The notes under the pieces: generated by a model
Seen by the model: the letters and a program-made list of their open reading frames with translations, nothing else
Told to the model about the DNA's origin: nothing
Database searches by the model: none
Origin: Actinomadura latina NBRC 106108
Lineage (GTDB): Bacteria > Actinomycetota > Actinomycetes > Streptosporangiales > Streptosporangiaceae
Length of the DNA stretch: 64,000 nt
Reading direction: 5' to 3'
Assembly: GCF_001552195.1 (NCBI RefSeq)
Contig: NZ_BCQS01000026.1
Location: forward strand, 121,887-185,886
In this document: piece by piece, positions 1-8,190 of the stretch
Numbering within the stretch: position 1 is the first letter of the stretch
Layout of the letters: every line of letters begins with the position of its first letter
Made by a program: the position numbers and the translations under genes

Positions 1-111
1 CCGCAGCGTCACCGTGACCGTGTCGATCAGCACCCGCCCCGCCAGGCGCCCCGCCACGTACCCTCCGTTCCCCGAGCCGTCCGGCCCGTGGAACCGTTCC
101 TCAATGATCAT
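1..111 (-). CDS. Hotdog/thioesterase-like protein, N-terminal 37 residues only
   Basis: The reading frame starts at an ATG whose complement lies at 109-111 and runs off the left edge without a stop, so only the first 37 residues are visible. They contain the segment FHGPDGSGNGGYVAGRLAG, which I associate from memory with actinobacterial hotdog-fold acyl-CoA thioesterase-like proteins; the Gly-rich block near residues 9-25 would sit at the substrate helix. Function is inference from this short stretch. The gene is transcribed leftward, head to tail with the next minus-strand gene about 90 bases upstream. Confidence 0.55.
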   Translation of the reverse strand, partial: MIIEERFHGPDGSGNGGYVAGRLAGRVLIDTVTVTLR

Positions 112-200
112 TTGCGCCCCCGTACCCACACGCACCTCACCAAAACGGCATAGATCCTAATGACCCCCACCGGCACCCCGTCCCCTGGGGTGGGACGACG

Positions 201-716
201 CTACACGGCGCGCGACGGTTGCGGGCGCCCGGGGCGGGTCGTGAAGAAGACCGAGAGGGAGCCCTGGAGCCGCGCGCGGACGGTGTCCTCGTCGACGGGG
301 CCGTCGTCCCGGACGGGCGTGCGGTCGAGGGCGCGGGTGATGAGGACGTCGATGTTGCGGTCGGCGACGAGGACGGAGCACGTGTCGCACGCGTACCACG
401 GATAGAGCATGTTGAGGACGGCCACGGCGGTGTCGTCGTCCGAGAGGTCCGTGGTGTCGAGCTCGACCTCGAACATGTCGGTGTCGTCGGGGTCGAGCGT
501 GGGGTAGTAGAGCCAGCTCGGCCCGGACGCGCCGCAGAAGTCGCAGCCCGGCTCCAGCGGGAGGGCCTCGCCGACCGCCAGTTCCAGCTCGTGGTCCCAC
601 GGCTCGACCCGCCGGTTGTGGCGGTAGCCGACGCCGTCGAGCGAGCCCTCGCGGTTGTGCGTCACGTCGTGCACCTCGCCGCCGCAGCGGGCGCACATGA
701 GGCCGATGTCCTCCAT
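201..716 (-). CDS. Cys-rich hypothetical protein with two CxxC knuckles
   Basis: This 171-residue protein is not one I can assign to a named family. It opens with a CARCGG pair (residues 8-11), has a second pair at CDFCGA near residue 58 and a third at YACDTCSVL near residue 108, so it probably binds one or two zinc ions. The remainder is acidic and rich in Asp/Val with no signal peptide or membrane segment, suggesting a soluble cytoplasmic protein. The ATG is preceded by GGGGG, a plausible ribosome site. The C-terminus (about 20 residues) is basic. It stands alone, with no operon partner. Role unknown. Confidence 0.75.
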   Translation of the reverse strand: MEDIGLMCARCGGEVHDVTHNREGSLDGVGYRHNRRVEPWDHELELAVGEALPLEPGCDFCGASGPSWLYYPTLDPDDTDMFEVELDTTDLSDDDTAVAVLNMLYPWYACDTCSVLVADRNIDVLITRALDRTPVRDDGPVDEDTVRARLQGSLSVFFTTRPGRPQPSRAV

Positions 717-914
717 GTCCCCCTCCTGATCGCTGAGGCACCGGATCTCACATTATCCGCCCGGACGCCTCCGTCGTACCGGGGCGGTGCGTCTCGGGTA
801 CGTTGAAGATCGTCACCGACGCGCCCGTCCCCGGCGATCCCGGCCTCCGCGTCCGGCGCGCCGCCCATTCCCCCCAGCGTGCCCCCTTGCCGAGTTCTCG
901 AACGGGGAGGTCCC

Positions 915-1205
915 GTGTCCGACGTCGTGCTGAACGCCGACAAGATCGATCTGGTCCGCGAGCGGCGGCTCCTCGACCGCGTCACGATGACCGTGCTGCG
1001 CGGCGAGCACTGGGCGCTCATCGGGCCGAACGGCGCGGGGAAGAGCACGCTGCTCGGCATCCTCGGCGCCTACACGCACCCGACGCGGGGGACGGCGGAG
1101 ATCCTGGGGCACCGCCTCGGCCGGGTGGACGTCCACTCGCTGCGGCCGCTGATCGGGCAGGTGCCGCGGGCCGGCCGGTGGGCGGCGACCGCCGGATCGG
1201 CCTAG
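915..1205 (+). pseudogene. ABC transporter ATPase remnant, truncated after Walker A
   Basis: The frame starts at GTG 915 after a GGGGAGG ribosome site and gives 96 residues. It carries a complete N-terminal ABC nucleotide-binding region with Walker A GPNGAGKST (about residues 37-45) and the beginning of the RecA-like core, but then stops. Q-loop context, the ABC signature, Walker B and the H-loop are absent; a normal family member is about 250-280 residues. The last dozen residues (PRAGRWAATAGSA) do not look like ABC core and may be the original C-terminus joined after an internal deletion near 1160. No permease lies next to it. I read it as non-functional for transport. Confidence 0.8.
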
Positions 1206-1238
1206 CCGCCGCTCAGCCGCCGCTCAGCCGCCGCTCAG
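1206..1238. repeat. Tandem repeat, three copies of an 11-mer
   Basis: CCGCCGCTCAG occurs three times in succession between the stop of the ABC ATPase remnant and the stop of the convergent helicase gene. It may be a slippage product and lies at the site where the ABC gene ends. Confidence 0.8.
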
Positions 1239-2584
1239 GCGCCCGCGACCCGGTGCCCGGCCAGGTGGGCGAGGACCGACTGGTTCGCCTCCCAGCCGTC
1301 CGGGAACTTCACCGGCACGCCGAGGTGCACCGGCTCGGCGGACGGGTGCGCGTCCAGCAGTTCGGGGATGCCCGCCCGCGCGACCACGACGCACGCGTGC
1401 CGGTGCCGTGACGCCAGCACGCACAGCCGCCCCGACTCCAGGTGGAACGCGGTGGCGTCGCGCCGGCCCGACAGCGGGTGCAGGACGACCGTCACGTCGT
1501 ACTCGCGGCCCTGCAGCCGGTTCGCGGTGTCGACGGTGATGCCGTCGCCGTGCGGGCCGAGCGCGGCGCGGATCGCGGTCACCTGGTCGCGGTGCGCGGC
1601 GCCGATCGCGACGCGCGCCGCGTCCACCGGGCCCGGCCCCTGCTCGGAGTGCGCGACGGGGCCGCGCTGCAGCAGCCGGACGGCGAGCGCCGCCGTCGCG
1701 CGGACCGCCTCGGCGTCGGTGCGCAGCGTGTGCCGCGCCGACAACTCGTACAGGGCCCAGCCGGTCGCCGCGGCCTCTTCGAGCGCCTGGTCGTAGGTCG
1801 TGCCCATGCCGCGCGCGCCGAACTCCAGCCGCCGGTCGCCCGGTCCCGTCCCGGCGCGGAAGCCGGTGAACGGGTAGAACGCCCGCGACACGACCGGCGC
1901 GGCCGACGCGGGCAGCCGCCACGACACCGGCAGCCGGTGGACGGGCAGGTCCGGGTTGTGCGCGAGCAGCACGGACACCGCGCTGCGCATCGGGTCCCAC
2001 GTCAGGCCCGCCCACCGCTCGACCTCGACGGTGGAGAACGGGTCGAGCTGCCCGGGGTCGCCGACGAACAGGGCCCGCTCGAACCGTCCGGCGATGCGCA
2101 GGAGCATGTCCGAGCGCATCTGGTACGCCTCGTCGACGATCGCCCAGGGCCACGAGCCGTCCGGCAGTGTCGCCCACTTCGCCGCCGTCGCGATCACGAC
2201 GGTGTGCTCGGCGAGGTCGCCGGCCTTCTGCGCGACCCGAACCGACGGATGCGCCAGCACGCGCTCGGACGGCACGTACCCCGACGCCGACAGCCGGCCG
2301 AGGGTGATGTCGGGGTGCTTGCCCGCGATGCGCTCGATGAGGTCGTCGACCTGCTCGTTCGTCTGCGCCACGATCATCAGCCGCTCGCCGGCCTCCGCGA
2401 GATGCGCGGCGGCGCGCACGACCAGCGTCGACTTGCCCGCGCCGGGCGGCGAGTCGACCACCACGCCCCGGTGCCCGCCGGCGAGGTCGGCGAGGACGCC
2501 GTCGACCACCCGCGCGGCGGCCTCGGACGGGTCGAGGTCGTCCGCCGCCACCGGCACCAGGTGGCGGCCCGCGTGTCCGGTCAC
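1235..2584 (-). CDS. UPF1/Dna2-type SF1 helicase (last gene of four-gene operon)
   Basis: This 449-residue protein has the superfamily 1B helicase motifs in order: Walker A PPGAGKST (motif I, about residue 45), motif Ia IVAQTNEQVDDL, Walker B IVDEAYQM (the DEAxQ variant of UPF1/Dna2/Senataxin-like enzymes), motif III GDPGQLDPF, a WRLPASAAPVVSRAFYPF stretch near motif IV, and motif V TVDTANRLQGREYD. Motif VI (usually ALTRA) is altered to ASRHRHACVVVAR. The GTG start at 2584 overlaps the upstream stop as GTGA and has GAGGA six bases before it; an ATG at 2590 is the alternative. It is probably an ATP-driven DNA or RNA translocase working with the three upstream gene products. Confidence 0.85.
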   Translation of the reverse strand: MTGHAGRHLVPVAADDLDPSEAAARVVDGVLADLAGGHRGVVVDSPPGAGKSTLVVRAAAHLAEAGERLMIVAQTNEQVDDLIERIAGKHPDITLGRLSASGYVPSERVLAHPSVRVAQKAGDLAEHTVVIATAAKWATLPDGSWPWAIVDEAYQMRSDMLLRIAGRFERALFVGDPGQLDPFSTVEVERWAGLTWDPMRSAVSVLLAHNPDLPVHRLPVSWRLPASAAPVVSRAFYPFTGFRAGTGPGDRRLEFGARGMGTTYDQALEEAAATGWALYELSARHTLRTDAEAVRATAALAVRLLQRGPVAHSEQGPGPVDAARVAIGAAHRDQVTAIRAALGPHGDGITVDTANRLQGREYDVTVVLHPLSGRRDATAFHLESGRLCVLASRHRHACVVVARAGIPELLDAHPSAEPVHLGVPVKFPDGWEANQSVLAHLAGHRVAGA

Positions 2585-4053
2585 GACCATTCCTCTTCGG
2601 CGTCCTCGTCGGTCGGCGCGTACTCGCCGGGCGGCCCGCCGTGCGTCCACGGCGTGTCCTCGCGGTCGGGGAACTTCGCCGCGCCGTACGAGCCCTCCGT
2701 CAGTGACGTGAAGCAGACCCGATCGCCGGCCTGCGGGACGGCGCCCGGCTCCGGGGTGAGCTTGCGGCCCATCCCGCCGGTCAGCTCCAGCAGCACGGAC
2801 CCGTCGCCGATCTCCACGATCCTCCCCTTGAGCGCGGGCCGTGCCGCGTTGCAGACGGTCGTCCCGATGTCGAGCCGCACCGGGTCGGGCGTGCCGACCC
2901 GCAGCAGCGGGCGCAGCTTCGGCCGCTTGCCCGTCTCGTCCAGCCGGGTGGGGTCGCACTCGGTGACCGTCCCGCCGAACGCCTGGCCGTTCAGCCGGTG
3001 CTCGGCCATGACCAGCGGGTCGTCGAACGCGCGCTGCGCGTCGTAGGCGTCCTGCGCGCGTTCGAGGTCGTGCAGCCGCCGCGCCGCCCGGACGGGCGGG
3101 TCGCGGCGGGCCTGAGGATACGCCTCGCCGAACGTCTGGTGGTAATAGGTGAAGGCGTCCCGGTCGCGCTCCCAGCGGCGCGGCACGCCGGCGCCCCCGG
3201 GGAGCGCGCGGAGCAGCCCGACGGCGCGCCACATCAGGTCCCACGTCGGGGTGAGCTGGTCCGCGAGGACGCCCCGCAGCCGCTCCTCGGCGCGCGAACC
3301 GCGCCCCGCCCGGTCGTAGGCGGCGATCGCCGGGGCGAGGACCTCGTTGTCGAACGTCGGGTCGGTGGTGGGGCCGGCCGGCGGGCAGAGCACCGGGTCC
3401 TCGGCGCGGGCGGCGGCGGCGGGGCCGTCCATGCCGTCCGGCGGGTCGATCCAGCCCATCAGGGCCGCGAGGTTGCCGTCCTCCAGCGAACTCTGGCCCG
3501 TCGCCCAGTGCAGCCGCAGCGCCTCCGTCATCGCCAGCAGCAGCGACGAGCCGGGATGGTCGTACCGGTCGGCGAACCACGTCAGCCACCGGCCGAGCAC
3601 CGGCACCGCCGGGTCGACCGCGTACGGGCCCTCCGTGCCGCGGAACCGCGTCGACCGCCCCATCAGCCGCAGGAACGCGACGCCGCCCCGGTTCGGGACG
3701 AGCAGCTGCGGCGCGTCCCCGTACCGGATCCGCTCCTCGCCCTCCTTGCCGGGCGGCAGCTCCTCCACCGGGCCCCGGCTCGTCTCGATGTGGTTCAGCA
3801 CGAGCTTGGCGAGGTCGGCGGCGAACGCGAACCGCAGGTCGCGGTTGCGCGGTTGCGGCACGACCAGCAGCGTCGGATCGTCCGGCGCGCTGCCGACCAG
3901 GACGGCCAGCGGCGCCGCCGCCTCCCCGGCGAGCTTCAGCGGGACGAGCACCAGCGGCGCGTCCGCGAGGTGGCAGTGCCGGACGGTCGCGAGCGGCTGC
4001 GCGACCCCGGCGGCCACCGCCTGCAGCTGCGCGAGCGAGGACAGTGCGCTCAT
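2581..4053 (-). CDS. Unknown 490-residue protein of the helicase-nuclease operon
   Basis: I do not recognise a named family. The N-terminal 100 residues are hydrophobic beta-rich (ATVRHCHLADAPLVLVPLKL), and the middle (150-350) is helical and Trp/Arg-rich. Residues of about 400-470 (KGRIVEIGDGSVLLEL, then AGDRVCFTSL) look like the small beta-barrel that precedes motif I in Dna2/UPF1-type helicases, which the separate helicase gene downstream lacks. My inference is that this protein supplies that barrel in trans and contacts nucleic acid. It starts 7 bases after the nuclease gene stop and its own stop overlaps the helicase GTG, so the three are surely co-translated. Confidence 0.8.
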   Translation of the reverse strand: MSALSSLAQLQAVAAGVAQPLATVRHCHLADAPLVLVPLKLAGEAAAPLAVLVGSAPDDPTLLVVPQPRNRDLRFAFAADLAKLVLNHIETSRGPVEELPPGKEGEERIRYGDAPQLLVPNRGGVAFLRLMGRSTRFRGTEGPYAVDPAVPVLGRWLTWFADRYDHPGSSLLLAMTEALRLHWATGQSSLEDGNLAALMGWIDPPDGMDGPAAAARAEDPVLCPPAGPTTDPTFDNEVLAPAIAAYDRAGRGSRAEERLRGVLADQLTPTWDLMWRAVGLLRALPGGAGVPRRWERDRDAFTYYHQTFGEAYPQARRDPPVRAARRLHDLERAQDAYDAQRAFDDPLVMAEHRLNGQAFGGTVTECDPTRLDETGKRPKLRPLLRVGTPDPVRLDIGTTVCNAARPALKGRIVEIGDGSVLLELTGGMGRKLTPEPGAVPQAGDRVCFTSLTEGSYGAAKFPDREDTPWTHGGPPGEYAPTDEDAEEEWS

Positions 4054-4060
4054 GAAGCGA

Positions 4061-5155
4061 TCACGCCGCCCCGTGCAGGGCCTCGGCGCGCAGCCGGGCC
4101 GCCGCGCGCAGCTGCTCGGCGGTCTCGGCCAGGTCGTCGGACGGTTCCAGCGAGCCGTCCGCCAGCGCCAGCGCCGTGCCGATCGTGTCGACGCCGCCCA
4201 GATCGTCGCGGACGGACCGGCCCAGCGCCCCCGTCGCGCCGCACGCGCGCGCCTCGTCCCGGCAGAACAGCGCCATCTCGCAGCCCGACATGCACTCGGG
4301 CGCGTACCGGGCGTCCACCGCCCGCACCGACGCCGCCAGCGCCCCGCCGATCTCGAAGCTCAGGTCGGCGGGCAGCTCCGCCAGCAGCGCGTCCACGCGG
4401 GTGAGGCGGGCGAGCTGCCGTTCGAGGACGGCGAGCTGCGGCCGCACGTCCAGCGGTGTCGCCGTCGGGCGGTTGGAGAAGTTCTCCGGGCAGACCAGGA
4501 ACACGTCGTGCGACACGCGCGCCGGGTCGTGCCCCAGCTCGGCCACCAGCCGGCGCAGCGCCAGCACGTACACGGCCGACTGGCGGGCCGCCGCCGCGAC
4601 CTGCTCCGGCTCGGCCTGCCCGTCCACGACGGCGAACGACTTGACCTCGATGACGTGCAGCCGCCCCGCGAGCTGGAACGCGATGACGTCCGGCTCGAGG
4701 TAGGCCGGACACCCGGCGATCTCCAGCCGCAGCAGCGGATGGTCGAACAGCGTGCCCTCGCCCGACTCCAGCGCGCGGGCGAGCAGCCGCCGCGTCCGCG
4801 AGTGGCGCAGCTCCCGGCCCTCGTTGCCCGCGACCACCTCCAGGTCGTCGTAGGCGACCTCCGGCACGTCGAGGCCGAGCCGGTCGCGCAGCAGCGTCAG
4901 CAGCTCCGCGCACCCGTCGGCCTTCACCTGCGCCTCGAACACGTTCCCGCGCGTGATCGCGAACTGCGACTGCCCGAACGGCGCGGGGAACCCGAGGGCC
5001 CGCGCCACCGCGTCCTTGTCGACGCCCGCCGCGTCCATCACCCCGCGGCGGGCGCAGCCCGGATTGGACGTCAGCGCGGCGATCGTGCGGGCGTCGTGGT
5101 TGCGCGGGGGAGTGGCGCCGCGCAGCCGGTCCAGATCCGGTGCGGTGTCGGTCAT
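4061..5155 (-). CDS. PD-(D/E)XK nuclease with Cys cluster (Cas4/Dna2/AddB-like)
   Basis: The 364-residue product has a PD-(D/E)XK core: an upstream acidic region (FEAQVK, near residue 80), then PDVIAF and VIEVKSF (about residues 160-180), which supply the D and E-x-K catalytic residues, followed by a Q/Y helix (AARQSAVYVLALR). A single Cys near the N-terminus (NPGCARRG) and three near the C-terminus (ECMSGCEMALFC) fit the four-Cys Fe-S staple seen in Cas4, AddB and Dna2 nucleases. The ATG overlaps the upstream stop as ATGA. Likely a metal-dependent DNA nuclease acting with the helicase at the end of the operon. No cas genes are nearby. Confidence 0.85.
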   Translation of the reverse strand: MTDTAPDLDRLRGATPPRNHDARTIAALTSNPGCARRGVMDAAGVDKDAVARALGFPAPFGQSQFAITRGNVFEAQVKADGCAELLTLLRDRLGLDVPEVAYDDLEVVAGNEGRELRHSRTRRLLARALESGEGTLFDHPLLRLEIAGCPAYLEPDVIAFQLAGRLHVIEVKSFAVVDGQAEPEQVAAAARQSAVYVLALRRLVAELGHDPARVSHDVFLVCPENFSNRPTATPLDVRPQLAVLERQLARLTRVDALLAELPADLSFEIGGALAASVRAVDARYAPECMSGCEMALFCRDEARACGATGALGRSVRDDLGGVDTIGTALALADGSLEPSDDLAETAEQLRAAARLRAEALHGAA

Positions 5156-5979
5156 GGGTCCGTTTCTCCGTTGCTGGCAGGGCGGCGCCCGGACGCGCGC
5201 ACGGCGCGCAGCCGGCTGCCGAACAGCCGTTCCGCGTCGTCGAGCCGCTCCCGGGCGCGGGCCGCGGCGGCCTCGCGGCGCCGCCGGTCGGGTTCGCGGT
5301 GGACGTCCAGCTCGGCCCGGGCGGCCCCGGCGAGCGAGGCCGGATCGGCCGTACCGACCGTACCGGTGACCGCGCCGGGAATGTTGGACGCGAAACGCCA
5401 CAGCAGCCGCTGGACGTCCGGGGACGGCGTCCCGCGCCCCGCGTGCTCGGCGAGCCGCACCGCAGCGGTGAGGAAGTCGGTGCGGGGGCTCAGCGGCCCC
5501 ACGATCCGCTGCTCCAGCGGCCAGGTGCTCACGGTGAGCAGCCCGCGGGCGGGGGCGAGCAGGTCGGCGGTCAGCGCGGCGCAGAGGTAGTACGGCCGCG
5601 CGTACGGCGCGGTGCGGAACGAGCGCTCCTCGTCGCGGCGCAGGCTCGTCAGCCGGGTCCCCGGGATCTCGCCGGGGAAGAACGCCGAGTACACCGACCC
5701 GATCAGCTTCGGCGCGGCCGGCGCGCCGAGGAGCGTCAGCGCCTGGTGGACCTGGTCGCGGACGGGCAGCAGACCGCGTTCGGCGTCGTCGCGGGCCGCG
5801 GGCCCGGATTCGCCGAGGACGGCGTCGTCCCAGGCCTTCTCGGCCCGGCGCAGCTCGGCGCGCAGGTCGCGGGCCTCCCGCCGGCCCCCGGTCGCCATGG
5901 CCCGCCGCACGGCGGCGCGCAGCTCGGTGATGCGCGTCTCCAGCTCGTCGGGGGTCGGGACGCCGGGGGGCCGGGGCAT
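5152..5979 (-). CDS. First gene of helicase-nuclease operon, winged-helix/coiled-coil-like protein
   Basis: The 275-residue product has predicted coiled-coil helices at both ends (residues 12-55 and about 225-260, Arg/Ala/Glu-rich) around a central region resembling a winged-helix domain: VHQALTLLGAPAAPKLI, then LRRDEERSF, ARPYYLCAALTADLLAP and RGLLTVSTWPLEQRIVG. I do not know its family name. No enzyme motif is visible, so DNA binding or scaffold is the most likely role. The ATG lies a few bases from a palindrome (5989-6000), and the stop overlaps the nuclease ATG. It may autoregulate the operon or recognise the DNA substrate. Confidence 0.8.
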   Translation of the reverse strand: MPRPPGVPTPDELETRITELRAAVRRAMATGGRREARDLRAELRRAEKAWDDAVLGESGPAARDDAERGLLPVRDQVHQALTLLGAPAAPKLIGSVYSAFFPGEIPGTRLTSLRRDEERSFRTAPYARPYYLCAALTADLLAPARGLLTVSTWPLEQRIVGPLSPRTDFLTAAVRLAEHAGRGTPSPDVQRLLWRFASNIPGAVTGTVGTADPASLAGAARAELDVHREPDRRRREAAAARARERLDDAERLFGSRLRAVRASGRRPASNGETDP

Positions 5980-5988
5980 GCGGCAGAC

Positions 5989-6000
5989 AGTACAGGTACT
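5989..6000. promoter_or_regulatory. Palindrome AGTAC-N2-GTACT before the helicase-nuclease operon
   Basis: AGTACAGGTACT is a perfect inverted repeat with a two-base spacer, about 10 bases upstream of the operon's first ATG. Just beyond it (6001-6030) the minus strand carries two CTGGAA direct repeats (ACTGGAAAACACTGGAACTG). Together these look like an operator/promoter region; no -35/-10 pair is clear. Confidence 0.45.
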
Positions 6001-6050
6001 TCCGGACAGTTCCAGTGTTTTCCAGTTTTGTGACCCGGAAGGGCGGCCGC

Positions 6051-6917
6051 TCAGGCGAGGAAGCTCGCGCGGTAGGTGGCGGCCATGTCCTCGTCGCCGT
6101 GCCCCTGCTCGATGGCGCGGCGGAGCCGCTCGCCCGCCGCGTCGTTGACGTCCACCCGGATCTTGGCGGACTCCGCCGCCTCGTGGATCAGCCGGGTGTT
6201 CGTCTCGGCGTTGCGGACGGCGAAGCTCGGCTCGAAGTCGCCCTCCACCATGGCCTTCATCTTCATCTGCAGGTACACGCTGTCGAGCGGCCCGCCGGTG
6301 AGGACCTCGCCGAGCAGCGCCGGGTCGAGCCCGAGCCCCTTGGTCAGCGCGACGGACTCGGCGACGACGGAGGTCAGCGAGATGGCGTAGCTGACCGCGG
6401 CCAGCTTCAGCCGGGTGCCCGCGCCGCCCGCGCCGTTCTCGTCCAGCCAGAGCGTCCTGGCGCCGACGGTGTCGAACACCGGGCCGAGGACGGTCCGCGC
6501 GTCCTGCGGGCCGGCGGCGAGAACCAGCAGCTTCCCCTGCTCGGCGGGCTGCTTCGTGCCCTGGACGGGCGCGTCGACGAACGTGAGGCCCCGCTCGGCG
6601 GCGTAGGCCGCGAGCCGTCCGAGGGACGCGAGGCCGACCGTGCCCATCTGCGCCCAGACCTGGCCCTTGCGGAGCGAGGGCGACGCCTCGGCCATGACGG
6701 CGAGGGCGGTCTCGCCGTCCTTCAGCATGGTGATGACCACCTCGGCGCCGTCCACGGCCTCGGCGGGGGAGCCCGCCACCGCGGCGCCGTCGGCGGCGAG
6801 GGGCTCGGCCCGTGCCGCCGTGCGGTTCCACACGGCGACCCGATGGCCGGCCCGGAGCAGGTTCCGGGCCATCGCCGCGCCCATGATCCCGGTGCCGAGC
6901 ATCGCGACCTGTGTCAT
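6051..6917 (-). CDS. NAD(P)-dependent beta-hydroxyacid dehydrogenase family protein
   Basis: A 288-residue member of the 3-hydroxyisobutyrate/6-phosphogluconate dehydrogenase-like family, the usual length. The N-terminal Rossmann motif is MLGTGIMGAAMARNLL (GxGxxG) and the following WNRTAARAEPL favours NADPH. The family's DAPVQGTKQPAEQGKL substrate loop is present near residue 120, and the catalytic-Lys helix (GTRLKLAAVSYAISL) near residue 170, although the usual Asn four residues after Lys is not evident. It would reduce or oxidise a small beta-hydroxy acid or imine in the cytoplasm. GAGCGTGAG precedes the ATG. The short C-terminal helical domain is intact. Monocistronic; substrate unknown. 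Confidence 0.85.
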   Translation of the reverse strand: MTQVAMLGTGIMGAAMARNLLRAGHRVAVWNRTAARAEPLAADGAAVAGSPAEAVDGAEVVITMLKDGETALAVMAEASPSLRKGQVWAQMGTVGLASLGRLAAYAAERGLTFVDAPVQGTKQPAEQGKLLVLAAGPQDARTVLGPVFDTVGARTLWLDENGAGGAGTRLKLAAVSYAISLTSVVAESVALTKGLGLDPALLGEVLTGGPLDSVYLQMKMKAMVEGDFEPSFAVRNAETNTRLIHEAAESAKIRVDVNDAAGERLRRAIEQGHGDEDMAATYRASFLA

Positions 6918-7026
6918 CTCACGCTCCCATTTTGGACTATTTGGTTCATAACCGTGCGGGGGCAAGCCTCGCACACGGCTGCGCGTCGCGCATCCCGGAT
7001 ACCCCTACCCAGCGGCCGGCGGAGGG

Positions 7027-8085
7027 TCAGCCGTAGGCGTGGCCGTCGTCCGGCGCGCCGGCGTACACGGCCGTGTACGGCGCGGCGAACGCGTCGAGGG
7101 TGCGGTCGAGCTGCGCCGACCACCACGCCACGAGCGACGCCGGGCCGCGCCCGCCCGTGCCGTCCTCGCCCAGGTACCGGTGCCGCAGCGGCGCGACGTC
7201 GCAGAGCCGCTCCCACCACTCGCGGTGCACGGCCGCCTGGATCTGCCCGGCGTCCAGCGGGTACGCCGAACGGTGCCCCCGCACGAACGCCTGCACGCGG
7301 TCGAGGTCGAGCCCGCGCTCGTCGTCGCACGCGAACAGCCGCGCCGCCGCGCGGACCACCTCGCCGGCGACCGGGCCTGTCGTCAGCCCGTCCCAGCCGA
7401 GGACGGCGGTCACGTTGCCCGCCCCGCCGTACCGCAGGTGCCCGGCGTGGAACGAGCCGTGCAGGTGCCCGACCGTGCTGACCTCAATGTCGGGCGGCTG
7501 GTGCCCGGCGAACTCGGCGAGCAGGCCGCGGCGCTCGCGCAGGCGGCGCGCGGTCAGCGCGTCGAAGTCGGTGCCGTCGCCCTCGCCCGGGACGTCGCGC
7601 AGCATCTCCTCGACGGCGGCGGCCGCATCGGCGGCGCGCGGCGTCGGCACCAGCATGGTCTGCTGGACGGGCGCGGTCAGCTCGTCCAGCGCCGCGTGCA
7701 GCCGCCCGAGCAGCTCGCCGAGCGTCTCGCAGCCGCCGAACGTCAGCTCCAGCCCGCCGCGCCCGCGGCCCCCGACCCACGGGTACAGGACGTAGCCGCG
7801 GCCGGCGGCGGTCAGCAGCGTCCGGCCGGCCCGCGCCGGCACCGGCGCGAGCACCGGCAGCCCGGCCGCGTCCAGCGCGGCGGTGACGGTGTGCTGGAAG
7901 AGCACGCGGCGCCGGTCGGGCTCGGCGTACTCGCGGAGGAAGAACGCCCCCGCGGCCGTGTCGACGCGCCAGCACCGGCGGCCGGGCCCGGCCGGCAGCG
8001 GGCTCGCCGCGCCCGGCACTCCGATGTCCCAGCGACGCAGCAGCCGCGGCGGCGGATCGGTGTCGGCGGTCTCGGGCGTGGGCAC
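7027..8085 (-). CDS. APH-like phosphotransferase lacking the catalytic Asp
   Basis: The 352-residue protein has the aminoglycoside-phosphotransferase/choline-kinase fold outline: a Gly-rich N-lobe with FFLREYAEPD (Lys/Arg strand), a helical LGRLHAALDEL segment, and the catalytic-loop position HLHGSFHAGHLRYG. In active members that loop reads HGDxxxxN, so here Asp is Ser and Asn is His; the metal-binding DxD position is VLGWDGL. It may be a pseudokinase or have a changed substrate. The region around 250 and the Trp-rich C-terminus (VAWWSAQLDRTLDAF) are otherwise well formed. It sits alone between the dehydrogenase and the Ddn-like gene. Confidence 0.75.
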   Translation of the reverse strand: MPTPETADTDPPPRLLRRWDIGVPGAASPLPAGPGRRCWRVDTAAGAFFLREYAEPDRRRVLFQHTVTAALDAAGLPVLAPVPARAGRTLLTAAGRGYVLYPWVGGRGRGGLELTFGGCETLGELLGRLHAALDELTAPVQQTMLVPTPRAADAAAAVEEMLRDVPGEGDGTDFDALTARRLRERRGLLAEFAGHQPPDIEVSTVGHLHGSFHAGHLRYGGAGNVTAVLGWDGLTTGPVAGEVVRAAARLFACDDERGLDLDRVQAFVRGHRSAYPLDAGQIQAAVHREWWERLCDVAPLRHRYLGEDGTGGRGPASLVAWWSAQLDRTLDAFAAPYTAVYAGAPDDGHAYG

Positions 8086-8190
8086 CTCGGCACCTCGGCT
8101 GCGTCGGGCGGACGGCGGTCGAATGGATGTTCTACGACGACGCTACACGCCCGGCCCGCACCGCGGAAGGGAACCCGCGCCGGCGGCGGC

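Noticed and set aside
2998..5590. Long plus-strand frames opposite the helicase-nuclease operon
   Set aside because: Low-complexity Arg/Ala/Gly/Pro translation with no starts or motifs; the minus strand carries the real genes.
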